Source: Phoebastria nigripes
Lineage: Eukaryota > Chordata > Aves > Procellariiformes > Diomedeidae
DNA: 64,000 nucleotides
Assembly (NCBI GenBank): GCA_035582835.1
Contig: JAYKAV010002319.1
Coordinates: 248,001-312,000 of the forward strand
Reading direction: 5' to 3'
The notes below the pieces were generated by a model that searched no databases, was not told the origin of the DNA, and worked only from the letters and a program-made list of their open reading frames with translations. Positions 35,394 to 48,764 of the stretch are shown here, piece after piece. Position 1 is the first letter of the stretch. Each line of letters begins with the position of its first letter. The position numbers and the translations under genes were made by a program.

Positions 35394-36928
35394 GGAATTA
35401 GAGCCTGAATTCCCTTTGATTTANTTACCCAAGCTAAAATTAGCATAAATCAATCCTAATATTCAGTTCTGATTGAGTAAGAAGGGATTCAAGCCTCAAT
35501 CTTCTTCATTTCGAGCAGATTAAGTTAGATGTATTGGTTGATTCAAACAATTTGCAAGACTTTGGCATTAAGAGAGATTATGTTAAAATTACTTCCTGTT
35601 CATTGAAATGTCAGCCTGATAGTTTTTTATTTCTTTCAAGACACACATTTAATCTTGAAATCCTCGTGAGATGTGTTTTTCTGTCACGATTAGTATGGAT
35701 TGTAAAATACCAGGTTGCAAGATTCTGGATCAGATTATTCAGACAAAAAGGATCTGGTGCTGATGACATAGGTCAGTTCCCTTTGATATCAGTGTTCTTT
35801 TTCTATGTTTTAAAATTTCTATTAGCTAAAACTCCTTCCTTCCTGACACTGTGTGTCATTCCACAATTAGATCATCCTCCCCACTTAAAGGAAGACCTCA
35901 GTTGCCTTGGAATGTGCTCAGTGTGTTGTTTCCCTATGTCCTCCCTGAGCTGAGTGTCACAAAGCAGTTGAAGAGACACTTGGGTTTGCAGTCAGATGTT
36001 TAACCCTGGAGTCATCCATCTGAGCTGAGAAACAAAGAGAAAAAGAAATCAGGAGCACCCTGTGAAGGAGTACTCCTGTCCACAGTTAAAGGAGAATTCT
36101 TGCAGAATACTGCAGATACAAATGCATGCAGTTGTCCTAACTCCCTTTATTTGTTTGACTTACGTTCATCTCCTGTAACAAAAACCTGAGCAACATAGTA
36201 TGTTCCTGGAGTTTGAAAGAGATACGTACTCTAAATGCTTCTGGAGCAAAATAACCCTACCTAGTAGTAGGTAAGTTGTTATACCACCTGATGGCAAAGG
36301 TAAGGGGTAGATTTCTAAAGAAGCTTTGTATTTGCAGTTTCTTAGTTGTCTGTAGTTGGATGTCTTGCTACTGAAACTTCTGTTATGGCAAGAGTGTTGA
36401 GTGAATAGGAGTGCAGCATGATGCATTGCAAATTTAAATAAAGTTATGAGGTAAAAAAAAGCTGTATTTCTGCAATAGCATTATTGGCAGAATCTTATGA
36501 ATTCACTAGCAAGTTTTTCTTCAACCAGGCTTACTTATTCAAAAGGAATTATCAGGCAATTTAGAAAGAAGCTGAAACAGTAAAAGAGATTTAGATTTAA
36601 AACAGTTTTGGATTTGGCCTTAAAAGCAAGAGGACATACATTTCGTATTGCAAAAAAGGTCTTAAATATGAATGGACATTTCTATATTTGCCTTCAAAAA
36701 TGGACAAAGAAAAAGGAAAACTATTACCTAAAGCCTCTATTAAAATAGCTAAGTGTGTGTTATCTCTAGTTTATATACACTCAAAGCATCTTGGGGACAA
36801 AAAGGAGCTAGTGGAAGTGAATAAAACAGTGTCAAAAAGCAAGTAATAACCAAGTTATTTATTAACACACTTTAGTTTATCATTGTTTTAAGGGAATACC
36901 GTAAGCAGAGATTTATAACAGCCTGCAG

Positions 36929-37021
36929 GCCAAAATCTGATCTTCATTACTTCCATATTAATCTTCAGTAACTCTGCTGACTTCAGTGGAATTAACTCAT
37001 ATGTCTGTAATTGGATCTGTG
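36929..37021. repeat. Ancient imperfect-palindrome repeat fragment
   Basis: CCAAAATCTGATCTT...CAGTAACTCTGCTGACTTCAGTGG...TTGGATCTGTG has the shape of a self-complementary amniote repeat centred on TGACTTCA. The arms match only partly. Confidence 0.35.
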
Positions 37022-40000
37022 TTGAGGAAAGCAGTTGTTTTTTTGCTGCAGTTCTTTGTGCTCTTTCATGCCCTTTTAATGTAATCTTAAAATGCTGAAT
37101 GTTCTTTTGTTAGTCGATAACCACACGCTCCTCTTTGTCAACAGACTCAGTGTTGGAATCTCTTGCAATTTCTCGCAATCGCATAGAAACTGTCTCCTTT
37201 CCTTTTTCCCCCAGGGCTAATTTTTGTCTCCTTGTACGTGTTAGAGGCACTTCTGATGCAACATCACAAGGTGGCACCATAACATCATATCAGGTCATGA
37301 CTTCATTTAACTGTTTAAATTTCCCTGAAATATAGGATACTATATAGAATCTATGATGCCACAAATAAAAAGATGAAAACTGTGGTTAATTACTACAGTA
37401 AAACTGTAGATAATTACACAGAAAGTTTCATATTTGATCAAATTCATGAAGTTAAATCTTACAAGGGGCAAAACGAAATACTTTTGAAACAGGTACATGA
37501 AAACTTAATGATTTTATAGAATAATTTCTGTATATGAGAATTTTTTTCTTGATACACACACTAGTTGGATTGTGACCCAGTATAATGACAATACTCCTTT
37601 ACAGTATTTTCAACTCTCTCTCAAATGCAGATATTGTAATTTTCCATACAATTACTCATTTCCTTTTTGTGTGATGTTGGTCTCAGTAATATCTGATATT
37701 GATCAGTATAATGGGTTAATTTTTTTCTCTTTCATGAGTTAATATGCTTTTAATTCCATCTGTTCGGTTTTCCTGTCTTTCAGTATCATTGGATATTCTT
37801 TTCATTTTTTTCATTATGCAGTAGTAGTGCCTCATGGTTTTTTGTTTGTGAAAATCATTGTTTCATTATCATCTGTCATGTGTTCTCTGGAAATATGGTG
37901 GCCACAGCTGTTGCAGGTAATAGCAAACTGTTGATTTATAGGAAGTTTTCTGTATTTTCTGTCTTACCCTTTATAAGTTATGCTAGCTTGTTTGCCTTAG
38001 AACAGTGACGAACACTAAGTTGAAGTCTTTATAGGTGGTCTGTGGTACTTATATCTTTTTCTTGGATTGAGAAAACACAAGAATGGATTAATTCAACTTT
38101 TATTATTTTACATGTGCATTATCTGATGCATTGAAGTTTATCTACCATAATGTTTTCTGTTAACAAGTTTTATATTTGATTGCTGTGAAACATCAATCAT
38201 GCGTCTGAGGTGACCCATGTATTTCATCTTCAGTGGGGCTTAGGCATATGCCTAATGTTCAACATGTGGCAAACGTACTGTTCTGAGTAGAAGTGTTTCT
38301 GTGAATTAAGGTTAAACTGAGGTAAGGTACCATATATGACATTATCTCTCTTCTTACAGAGGTGGAATCTGGTCCAGTGTTTGGGTTTTTTTATGAAAAC
38401 AGCATATTAATAAAAATGTTTTTTATTAAAATCCCTGAAAATTGAAATGTACATTAAAAATTAAAAAAATAGGGATTTTGTTGCAGAAACTATAAAAACT
38501 CATATTCTAGAGACCTGAATAGATTCAGATTATATTCTGAAATAACAGAATATAAATTAGCAGAGTTTTTGGTAACAATACATTTGTGGAATGAGAAATA
38601 TTACACTTGTCAGCTCAGGATCTGTAATAAATCAATTTGGGCTGAAATAACAGCAGGATTAAAAAGAGCTTATAATGTTATTGCCCAATACACCTCAGCT
38701 GGGACAGATAATGGAATGAAATTTGACGAGGAAGACATTAAAGCTAATAAAATTATAATTGTTCATGTCCTTAGAAAGATGTGTGTCTGAGACAGAAGTG
38801 AAGGACATAGTGAACAGAAGTTCTGCTTTTTTCTCTGTATCGTTTTGCAGTTATGGGTACGGGTATCTTGTAGAGATGTTAATGACACCGAGTGACTATC
38901 AAATTCTCCTTGGTGGGGAAGAGACCGTTCTTGGTAGAATTAAAAGAGCATCAGCATTACAGATGAAAGTGCCTTTATTTAACTGGAAGTTCTGCCATTC
39001 TTGTCTGTAAAAGACCTTTTACAATCTGAACTCCAGATGAAATTCCCTACTGCCCTTTTCTTTTGACTGTCTCTCATTTGCAAGACCAATGACAAGCCAA
39101 GTGTGTCAGGCTCGTGTGCTTTGCTGTTGCAATGTAGATTAGTCATTCCCGCTGTTCTTTCTCAGTTAAGATTTGCTCAGATCCAAATATTTTTATACAT
39201 AAATCCATGACTCTTGTTATGTCTGTTTTGCACATGCATGATTAATCTGGCATGCATGCTGTTGAGTGCACGCTCACAAGCCCTGCAATACAAACCCTGA
39301 TTTGTACACTTCTCCAGTTCTATGCACATATAGGTTGAGGCTGTATGTGCCTGAAAATGTAGGCCAAAGTGTTTTAACTCTGCTAGAGAGGGTTATGGGC
39401 ACCAGTCCAGCCTCCTCCTTTTTTACTGTAACTTTTCTCAAGTGAAATCGGTGGATGTGGCAGCCTGCCAGGAGCAAGGCAACTCATTGCTGTGGGCTTA
39501 AACACAGCTTGGGCAATTCAACATGGATAAAGCTTGCTATCTGTTCTGTATGCTAACAAGCTATATGAAATGGTAGCTGATTGTTGAAAGGGTGATAGTT
39601 GAAGACTTTGGTCTGGTCCCTCATGTAAAGCTCTGTGAGAAAGCAGGTACAAGGTGTCTCTGTTTACTTGATGGAAATGATTCTCAGTTCAGTCTGAGAA
39701 AGTAGTCATCTGTCCAGTTCCTGCTGTGGAAGTCAGGTCCAGCTTTTTAACAGGCCTTTCATCCCCAGTAGTTATGGGCTACTCCTCACATCGCCCCGGA
39801 GACAGTACTAATAGTGAACTCATGCTGATCACTAGTAATCTTTTTTTAGCAATCTAATATTCAGGGTTACTTCAATGGTGCTTAGAAATGAATTGATATT
39901 CACCAGATTTCCACCACCCCCACCCCCCAGTTAAGAGGAGATTATCTTCTATTTAGGAATCTGTTCAACTGTGTCATTATGGCCTAGTAGACCCTGAGAG

Positions 40001-40703
40001 GAAAAAGAATATTGGGATTTTAACCAAAATGGTCGTCTTGGTTTCAGAAAATGGTCATGCAACTTTTTTGGTGCAGATATGAGATTCCGCATACAAAAAA
40101 CATTGTAGATTCAGAGTGAATTCCCTCTAGGAGTAATTTGAAACTGAAAGACTGCATTTGCTCTGCCTAAACAAATAGGTTGGTTAATGTGTGTATTTGC
40201 AGAAATAAATTAAATTCTAGGAAATTCAGTGAGGCTTTTCATATGTTTAAAAGTTTTAATCTCTTTTATGGTGATTTTAGTGACTATTGTTCTTCTATTG
40301 ATATAACCAAATATGATAAGGAAATATAGATAAATTCCCTATTGTAATTTCATACATCCTAATAATGACAGTAGCACTAGAATTTACAGTTTCACAAGTC
40401 ACTCTTACTACACATCTTTAAACTTTGGCTTTCTGCAGAATTTGCTGGCAAATGTTCCTGATGGAATGACTTAATCCCACATGACTCATTCTCAATATTT
40501 TTCCATTTCCAGTTATCTCCTGTAGCTGAAAAAGCAGAGGGAATAATTGGCATCCAGAGAAGTTTGTGTATTTTGAGGTCTTTTCCTTCCAGGAAATTCA
40601 CAAAATTAAATACTGGGTTATTAATGCAGTAAATCCAGCCTGATTTGCTTAGAGGAGCTACTTTTTCTCACTGTGATAATTCTGTAGTAGCCAGATATCC
40701 CTG

Positions 40704-40769
40704 AGGGCCTGATCTCAACAACAGGAAGACTCCTACTCACTTCAGTAGGCAGGCTTCAGATCAGGTCCT
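40704..40769. repeat. 66-bp element with 12-bp terminal inverted repeats
   Basis: AGGGCCTGATCT at 40704-40715 and AGATCAGGTCCT at 40758-40769 are inverted copies with one mismatch. The interior contains ACTCACTTCAGTAGG, similar in type to the element at 36929. It could be a MITE-like or palindromic SINE remnant. Confidence 0.4.
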
Positions 40770-43700
40770 TAAATAATATTTGCTTTGTTCAAATGTGGAA
40801 TGCATAAGCAACAAATCAAAGACTGCAGATAATAAATTATTCTATTTCTGAAGAAATACTAATAAGCAGGCACTGTCAGAGATGGAAAACAGATTTACTG
40901 CAAGTATTTTTATTGTCTCATTCCTTATGAGAAAATATGTAAAATGAAAGAAAATATTGTAGCTTCATATGACAGATAAGTTAAGGGGAATGTTTGCTAA
41001 TAGTGGCCAGGAGAACTAAAGTAAACCTATGTAACAAACTGTGTAATCAGCAAACATTCTCCAAGTTGGTGAAATTTTTAATGGATTTGAAAATCTGTTA
41101 AAGTTCACAAGTCAGGCCATATCTGGGTAATGCCAAAGCTCAATCTTTTGTGACTCNGATTCCACCCCTGCAGACAGGGATTTTCAGATTCAGCTGAAAT
41201 GGTACTCAGCAATTTCTAATCAAGTTCCCTTTGACACAAGGCACCTTGGTGGGGAAGAAGAAAGTCAAAGCAAATCTTGTGAGCAGCAAGCCTTTCATTG
41301 TAAAATAAAAAGTGGGAAGGGAAGAACTTCTGAGCAGCTTGTGAAACTAAGCTTCCCTTTTGCTGTGTTCTGCAGGACCACTGTACTAGGTATTTCAAAT
41401 TTAATGCGAGTATCTTATTTTTGACCAGTTCAGCCTTAATTGTGTTCCCTTCTGGAGAAGAAATTATCTTTTGTTATGAAATTCTCTAATTCTTTGTGTA
41501 ACTATGAATTCAAGCATATTATTTTAATAGGTTGTGATGTGAATTTGTGAATCATCGTCTTTCTCAAAACCTCTGGACTGCAGGCCACAGTTTTTCCTTC
41601 TGACCTGCATTCATATACTCAGCCAATAAACAGGCAGAAATCATGGAGCACAGAGAGAGGAACCTTTTCCATCATACAGGGAACTGATGCCAGTAGTGTG
41701 CCTGTCTGAGGCAAGTGAACAGCAGGCAGAAGGGGCACTTTGGGATAGCAAAGAATGGGTATGTTTGTGCATTTTTGCTGAACAGCCTTCATCCACTCCC
41801 TTCATCAGAAATGAAGTGGATTCATTTCTCAATAAAGGTATAGGGTTTTATATATCCTCACCTTCCTCGTTAAGTGTGCAGTTAGCTAAATCATACCAGG
41901 TTAAATTGCTGTTTTGAGGCAGGCACCAGACCATCTAGTCCTTTGAACCGAGGATCCAGTACCATACTNGTTGTGCTAAACAGCACTGTTATCTCTAGTA
42001 TGTCCCTTTGATTTCAGTGAGTTTATTAAGACATGAATAGTTAATCTGAGAATACTGAAAAAAATGCAAAAAATCTTCCTTAGCCATTTCATCTGTGCCT
42101 TACACGTTTTGTTTGAATGTTCTTGCTTTACTCATCTAAACAAAGAATATTTGAGGTCTCATAAAGAACACTGGCATCTGAGTTTGCACTGTATTGTTAT
42201 TTCCTGTAAAACTGTACAGTGAACTCAGCTAACATTCCCTCTCATTTGCTTGCTTGAAAGGAGTACATTTTGTACATGAAGAGGCTGCAGGCTTACCACT
42301 AAATACCACTTGCCCTCGACTTTCTGAGTAAGCATTTGATAAAACAAATTCTGGTAAAGCCAGAGTAAATATTTTAAACAGTATCTTCATACTTTGATAA
42401 AACTCCTCCTGGGAAGAAACTTGGAATTTGTTATATCCCTTCGAAAATGCCAGTGTATCATTTAAAGGTTCACTCAGGAATCTCTCTTGTATATTATATG
42501 CTAGTCAGAGGACTAATGCAGTGCAGTAGGTTTGGCTTCAGGTCTCAGGTTTGCCAAGAAGTTTGGGGCTTATTCTGATCACAGAGCTGTAGAAATAAAG
42601 TCCACTGCATTCAGTGTATTGAAAAGTATAGCTTTGTTAGAGAAGCATACCAATTAGTGACCTATTTATGGTATATTCTCATTGTTTCTTAATTTTTTGC
42701 TTATTTCCAGCAGAGAACTGGTAGAACACTTAGTCTTTCTGCAGTTCATCTATTGTATTAACCTTGAGAATACCAGTGCAGAGAAAAGCTAGGGTGAGCG
42801 GGAAAATTAAGCCTATTATGTGAGAAGAGCCTAAAAAAATCTCGACTTAGTAAAATGAAACTGNGGGGGTTATGAATCCTGTGGTGAAACCCACGAAGCT
42901 TGATTCAGTGACCTGGGTTTTGAAACCTACAAAACCTCCTACCTTTCCCTATCCTATTTACCTTGAGATATAAAGCAGGTGGAATTTTTGAATTGCTAGC
43001 TAATCTGCTATTGAAACTCATAATTTACAAATAAGTGTGATTCTTCATGGCCTTTGACTCTAATTAATCTCCTTTTCATGTCCCACTAAAAAAGGGGAAA
43101 ATGAAGAAGTGTATGCAGAAGGAAAAAGAGTCAAGGACACTTCCCTGGTCATTTACTGATTTATTCTGCCCCCAAGTAGGACCTTCAATCACCTCTATGA
43201 CTGCTGAGGCAGCCAATTTCTAAACTCTTTTTTAGTTTAGAAATCCATTATAGGGACAGGAAAAAAAGACAATTGTGGCGATAATTTTTAATCAAGATTC
43301 ATAGGTGATTTCTTTTTTGTGAATGGGATTTGCTTTCTATCTAGTATCATCCTTCTTTTTGATATTTGTACTAATAGTGACACTGTGGTAGTGTTGCTGG
43401 CTGCATGTTTCTTCTTTTTCTTCTTGAATTCATGAAATAATTTAGATCCCTTTTTTTTTTTAGTTTAATGATTTTTGTTGGCTCAAAATAGAAGTTTGGG
43501 GGTTTGTTGTTGTCAGCTTTGATTTATAATTGTCTATGATGTATGGCAGGGATTAATGATTTGACTGTTCTGCACCTTTCATCTATAAGCTTAATGAGCT
43601 GCTAAAAAGAATTTGTTTAAAAACAGAAAAAGTTGTAATCAAATGTTAATAACCACTGAGAATGGAATTTTGGCCTGATGCTTCTTTGAATGTACGTGGN

Positions 43701-45747
43701 CAGTGAAAGCGAACTGAGCAGAATGGAAATAGCTAGAAGCACTTCTGGAATACTCCCACTACTTTGGGATCTGGAGAATAGCAATGCCTCTTCATTGTAT
43801 TTCTGTCTTCAATCCAGTTGAATTGCAAAAGTGCAGAGCACTATTAGACTCTTCTTTTTTTTTTTTAATAGAGCTTTCCCAAAGTTCACAAGAAGATGTA
43901 AGATATTTTGGTCAAAATTATGGATAGATTCTTATGGAAGATGAGCCCAAACTGCTACGTCACCAACTTTTTTTAATGTGTGTGAGGTTGCAGAGGTCTT
44001 TATTATGAAAGGCTGTATTTTGTCCATTATTGAACAAGGAACAAGATGTATAGTTTGTATTCAGAGTCTTCCAAAAAGCACAGGAGAGTGTCTAGACACA
44101 GAGAAAGAGTCTTTTCTTGATTAAAAAAGTAATTCCACTAAGTACTGGCATTTTGTCTGCTGTAAGATTAGTGTAATTAAGAGAAGAATGAGTCAGAGGG
44201 TTTGAGTTTGTCCCAGAAATTGGTCTTTTTTTTTGTTTTATTTCTTTTCTTCTTTTACCTAAACTTGTTTAATCACCTGCAAATGTCTTTAACAATACCG
44301 TGAGGATGTCTGAACAGAGAAATAACAATTAAAAAATCATACCTTGGAGTAAAATACTACTAAAAAGCCTCAGCAAATTTCTCAGTTCTGCTTTCTCTTG
44401 TAAGAGTTTCTATCCTCTTTTATACCAAGGAAAATCAGGGAACCCTAGAGGGTATGTGTTAGTGGTTTTATATTCCCATTGTGTACTAGGGACCTCACAT
44501 TTAAATGACCTCTGTGCAATGCCCGGTTCTCACATACAGAAAGGAGGAATCAGCTGAGCCAAGTTCTGTCACTGCGCTCAGGAGAAGCAGATTGTTTCAT
44601 CTCTCCATTGATCTCTGCAGTCCAGGTATACCTTTTTCATTCATGGCTCTCTTTTTGAAAGGCCGGAGGCTGAGGAGCATCAGCAGTACTGCTCCTCCGT
44701 ACCAGTTACTTACTCCAAGATTAGTAATATCCAGTGGATGCTTCCAACAGAGTTGTTTATCCTCTGCACTTCTCTGAACATTTCTTTCCAGCAGGTGTTG
44801 GCCTCCTGCTTTTTTCTGTGTACTGTGAACTAGGAAGCAGCATCCAAGTAAAGATTGTATTTTGGAATAGTGTTCTCAGAAGACCAATGAATCTGCTGGA
44901 CTGTTTACATTTCTTATAAACTAAATGTATAAGCTAAATTCTCAGCCTGTTTTCTAGTGCTAAATTTCACATTTGCCGTCAAACAGATGCATGAACGTAC
45001 ATTGTGAGTACAGCTAGAAGGCCAGTTGAAGTGTTGAATGAGATGCACGACTTGCTGTTTTGAATTGAAATCCTACCAGCAAAACTCAAAACACAGGAAA
45101 TACTAGAGCAGAAAATGTTGAGGATAAATCCTTATTGCTCTGGATTTATTTTGCAAGTTGAGAATAGCTTTTACATTGTGCATTACAATTTCATATAATG
45201 TAATTGGAAAAGAAGCGGGAATGTGTGACATGGTACTTTTAGCTGTCTTTATAATGTATTATATCTTTGTGAAGTTAGGTCAGCTGGTCCTCTGGCAAAA
45301 ATTAGCAACCTCGTAGAATTACTCTAACCTGTACTTCCAGTAGCTATATGTTATCACTGAAGACCAGTGAGACTTACTGACACCTACATACACCTTTTTT
45401 CTACAGGTCATACCTGGTAGTGGCTACAGGGAGTTGCTGAGTACCAGTGCTAGCTCTGGCATTCTGCCATTTGGAGATCTCTTGAACTGGGAGAAATCTT
45501 TCTGTGATTACCTGTTCTGGTTTCTGTAACACTAAGATTGTGCAGGTACAGGTTACTCTGTTTTCCACAAATAGTTCTGCAAGTGATCTTGATAGAACTT
45601 TTCTTGACATGGTCCCTGACAATAAACTCAGAGCAAGAATGAATGTCATGTTGAACAGAAAAGTTTAAAATCTCAGTGAAGAGTCACAAAATTTATGCTG
45701 CAGTATATGCAGCTGTAAAAACTCTTCGGAAGGCTGAGTATATTAAA

Positions 45748-45766
45748 AAAAACAAACAAACAAACC
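45748..45766 (+). repeat. (AAAC)n short repeat
   Basis: An A run followed by AAAC units and an N. Confidence 0.8.
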
Positions 45767-46051
45767 ANTGCTGGCAAAAATTCCTGCTGCTTCGATTCAA
45801 AGCCAATTACACCTTCTCAGAAAACATTGATTGTTATACTTTTCCCAGTAATACCAGTTGGGAGGGCTTGGAGGTTATGAATTCTAACTGATATAATAAA
45901 TAAAAGCTAAAAAACATTTTTTAAAACTCATTATGATTGGTGTGTATGCGAAATAAAAGACAAGGAACATGATCAATTTTACTGCCTAAGAACAAATTCC
46001 ATAGGAACAGTCATACCATATGCTGGATATTACTATTTGTATTTTTTGCAG

Positions 46052-46225
46052 AAAACAATCTGTGGATCTCTACAAGAAAAAGAATACATTAAAAAATTAA
46101 AAATAGAATTAGAATTTATTTCTCATATAAATGATACATTTGTTACTAAGCTGATAAAAACTATGAACGATTGTTCTCCAGACATTCTAATGAAGATTTC
46201 AAATAAATATCCAAATAAAACTTAA
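46052..46225 (+). other. Unassigned open stretch with a splice-acceptor-like start
   Basis: A pyrimidine-rich ATTTTTTGCAG ends at 46051. An open frame of about 57 codons, Lys- and Ile-rich (SLQEKEYIKKLKIEL...), runs to TAA at 46223, with AATAAA overlapping its end. I recognise no domain and find no partner exon. Open frames of this size occur by chance, so this is probably not a gene. Confidence 0.12.
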
Positions 46226-46372
46226 GTTCAAAGAGCTTGATTCTTCTTCAATTCTCACAAGGTTATTTCAGAATTAAAAGCAGTTTGTTGAGTTTATCAA
46301 TGCAAATTTTAAGAAAGATTAGAATCAAACCATGTTTTGCTTATAGTGAAAAATACAGTATTTGATATCTTG

Positions 46373-46476
46373 ATGATAATCAACTATTGATTATCATAAA
46401 GATATGATTATCATATTGATATTCATATATATGATTATAATATACATATTGATTATCATATTGATATGATAATCAA
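46373..46476. repeat. Cluster of AT-rich inverted repeats (hairpin-forming)
   Basis: ATGATAATCAA (46373-46383) and TTGATTATCAT (46387-46397) form perfect 11-bp arms around a 3-base loop. TTGATTATCAT (46449-46459) and ATGATAATCAA (46466-46476) form the same arms in opposite order around 6 bases. Between them lie further ATGATTATCAT- and ATATAT-like pieces. CR1 copy 2 begins 17 bases after the cluster. Confidence 0.9.
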
Positions 46477-46503
46477 TGCATTGATGATAACTTCCTTCTC
46501 CAA

Positions 46504-48764
46504 GTGGTAGAGGAGCCAACGAGGAGAGGTGCTATGCTGGACCTTGTTCTCACCAACAAGNAGGGGCTGGTGGGGAATGTGAAGCTCAAGGGCAGCCTGG
46601 GCTGCAGTGACCATGGAATGGTGGAGTTCAAGATCCTTAGGGCACCGAGGAGGGCGCGCAGCAAGCTCACTACCCTGGACTTCAGGAGAGCAGACTTTGG
46701 CCTCTTCAGGGATCTGCTTGGTAAAGTGCCATGGGACAAAGCCCTGGAGGNAAGAGGGCCCCAAGAAAGCTGGTTAATATTCAAGGATCACCTCCTCCAA
46801 GCTCAGGAGNGATGCATNCCAACAAAGANGNAGNCAGGCAAAAACACCAGGAGGCCTGCATGGATGAACAAGGGGCTCCTGGACACACTCAAACACAAAA
46901 AGGCAGCCTACAGAGGGTGGAAGCAAGGACAGGTAGCCTGGGAGGAATACAGAGAAATTGTCTGAGCAGCCAGGGATCAGGTTAGNNAAGCTAAAGCCCT
47001 GATAGAATTAAATCTGGCCAGGGACATCACGGGCAACAAGAAAAGCTTCTACAGGTATGTTGGAGATAAAAGGAAGATGAGGCAAAATGTGGGTCCTCTC
47101 CGGAACAAAACGGGAGACCTGGTTACCCGGGATAAGGAGAAGGCTGAGGTACTCAATTACTTTTTTGCCTCGGTGTTCACTAGCAAGTGCTCAAGCCTCA
47201 CTGCCTAAGCCACAGAAGGCAAAGGGAGGGACTGGGAGAATGAAAAGCCGTCCACTGTAGGAGAAGATCAGGTTCGAGACCATCTAAGGAACCTGCAGGT
47301 GCAGAAGTTCATGGGACCCGATGAGATCCATCTGCAGGTCCTGAGGGAATTGGCAGATGAAGTTGCTAAGCCACTAGCCATCATATTTGAGAAGTCGTGG
47401 CAGTCCAGTGAAGTTCCCACTGACTGGAAAAGGGGAAACATAACCCCCATTTTGAAAAAGGGAAAAAAGGACGACCCGGGAACTACAGGCCAGTCAGTCT
47501 CACCTCTGTGCCTGGGAAGATCATGGAACAGNTCCTCCTGGAAGCTATGCTAAGGCACGTGGAGGACAGGGAGGTGATTCGAGACAGCCAGCATGGCTTC
47601 ACCNANGGCAAGTCCTGCCTGACNAACCTAGNGGCCTTCTACGATGGAGTGACTGCATCAGTGGACATGGGAAGGGCTACAGATGTCGTCTGTCTGGACC
47701 TCTGTAAGGCCTTTGACACGGTCCCCCACAACATCCTTCNNNNNNNNNNNNNNNNNNNNNNNNNNNNNNNNNNNNNNNNNNNNNNNNNNNNNNNNNNNNN
47801 NNNNNNNNNNNNNNNNNNNNNNNNNNNNNNNNNNNNNNNNNNNNNNNNNNNNNNNNNNNNNNNNNNNNNNNNNNNNNNNNNNNNNNNNNNNNNNNNNNNN
47901 NNNNNNNNNNNNNNNNNNNNNNNNNNNNNGACAGTGGGATCGAGTGCACCCTCAGCAAGTTTGCAGATGACACCAAGCTGAGTGGTGTGGTCGACACGCC
48001 TGAGGGACTGGATGCCATCCAGAGGGACCCGGCCAAGCTTGAGAAGTGGGCCCATGTGAACCTCATGAGGTTCAACAAGGCCAAGTGCAAGGTCCTGCAC
48101 CTGGGTCGGGGCAACCCCCAGTATCAATACAGGCTGGGGGATGAAGGGATTGAGAGCAGCCCTGCCGAGGAGGACTTGGGGGTACTGGTGGATGAAAANC
48201 TGNANATGAGCNGGCAATGTGCGCTCGCAGCCCAGAAGGCCAACCGTCTCCTGGGCTGCATCAAAAGAAGCGTGGCCAGCGGGTTGAGGGAGGTGCTTCT
48301 GCCCCTCTACTCTGCTCTGGTGAGACCCCACCTGCAGTACTGCGTCCAGCTCTGGAGCCCTCAGCACAAGAAAGACATGGACCTGTTGGAGCGGGTCCAG
48401 AGGAGGGCCACAAAAATGATCAGAGGGATGGAACGCCTCTCCTATGAAGAAAGGCTGAGAGGGTTGGGGGTTGTTCAGCCTGGAGAAGGGAAGGCTTCGG
48501 GGAGACCTTATTGCAGCCTTTCAGTACTTAAAAGGGGCTTATAAGAAAGATGGGGACAAACTTTTTAGGAGGGCCTGTTGCGACAGGACAAGGGGTAATG
48601 GCTTTAAACTAGAAGAGGGTAGATTTAGACCAGATATAAGGAAGAAATTTTTTACGCTGAGGGTGGTGAAACACTGGCACAGGTTGCCCAGGGAGGTGGT
48701 AGATGCCCCATCCCTGGAAACATTCAAGGCCAGGGTGGACAGGGCTCTGGGCAACCTGATCTAG
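46504..48764 (+). pseudogene. CR1 ORF2 endonuclease/RT remnant (copy 2), disabled
   Basis: The endonuclease end is read from 46504. In-frame stops occur at 46963-46965 (TGA) and 47206-47208 (TAA). The frame resumes at 47299 ([23 protein letters not shown]). It then shifts by one base near 47465-47480 before [19 protein letters not shown] motif A is cut by the N gap, FADDTKL lies just after it, and the C-terminal end is shifted again at a five-G run near 48466. Copy 1 has four Gs there and keeps the frame. Confidence 0.9.
47740..47929. other. Assembly gap (190 N) inside CR1 copy 2
   Basis: A solid run of 190 Ns. The matching interval in copy 1 (2719-2903) is 185 bases, and the RT frame on both sides agrees only if the true length is 185 (or differs from it by a multiple of 3). 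Confidence 0.98.

Larger units (their letters stand above)
33822..46372. other. CIB 3' UTR then intergenic DNA
   Basis: The 3' UTR length is unknown. Beyond it I see only the small ancient repeats listed (35238, 36929, 40704), T/A tracts and the doubtful open stretch at 46052. The longest plain open frame, 35534-35953 (139 codons), shows no domain. Confidence 0.55.

Noticed and set aside
35534..35953. 139-codon open frame on the + strand
   Set aside because: Longest frame outside repeats, but with no domain, hydrophobic and Cys-rich noise-like composition, and no splice or promoter support.
47270..47282. GGTTCGAGACC resembling a tRNA B box
   Set aside because: It is part of CR1 ORF2 and no tRNA cloverleaf surrounds it.
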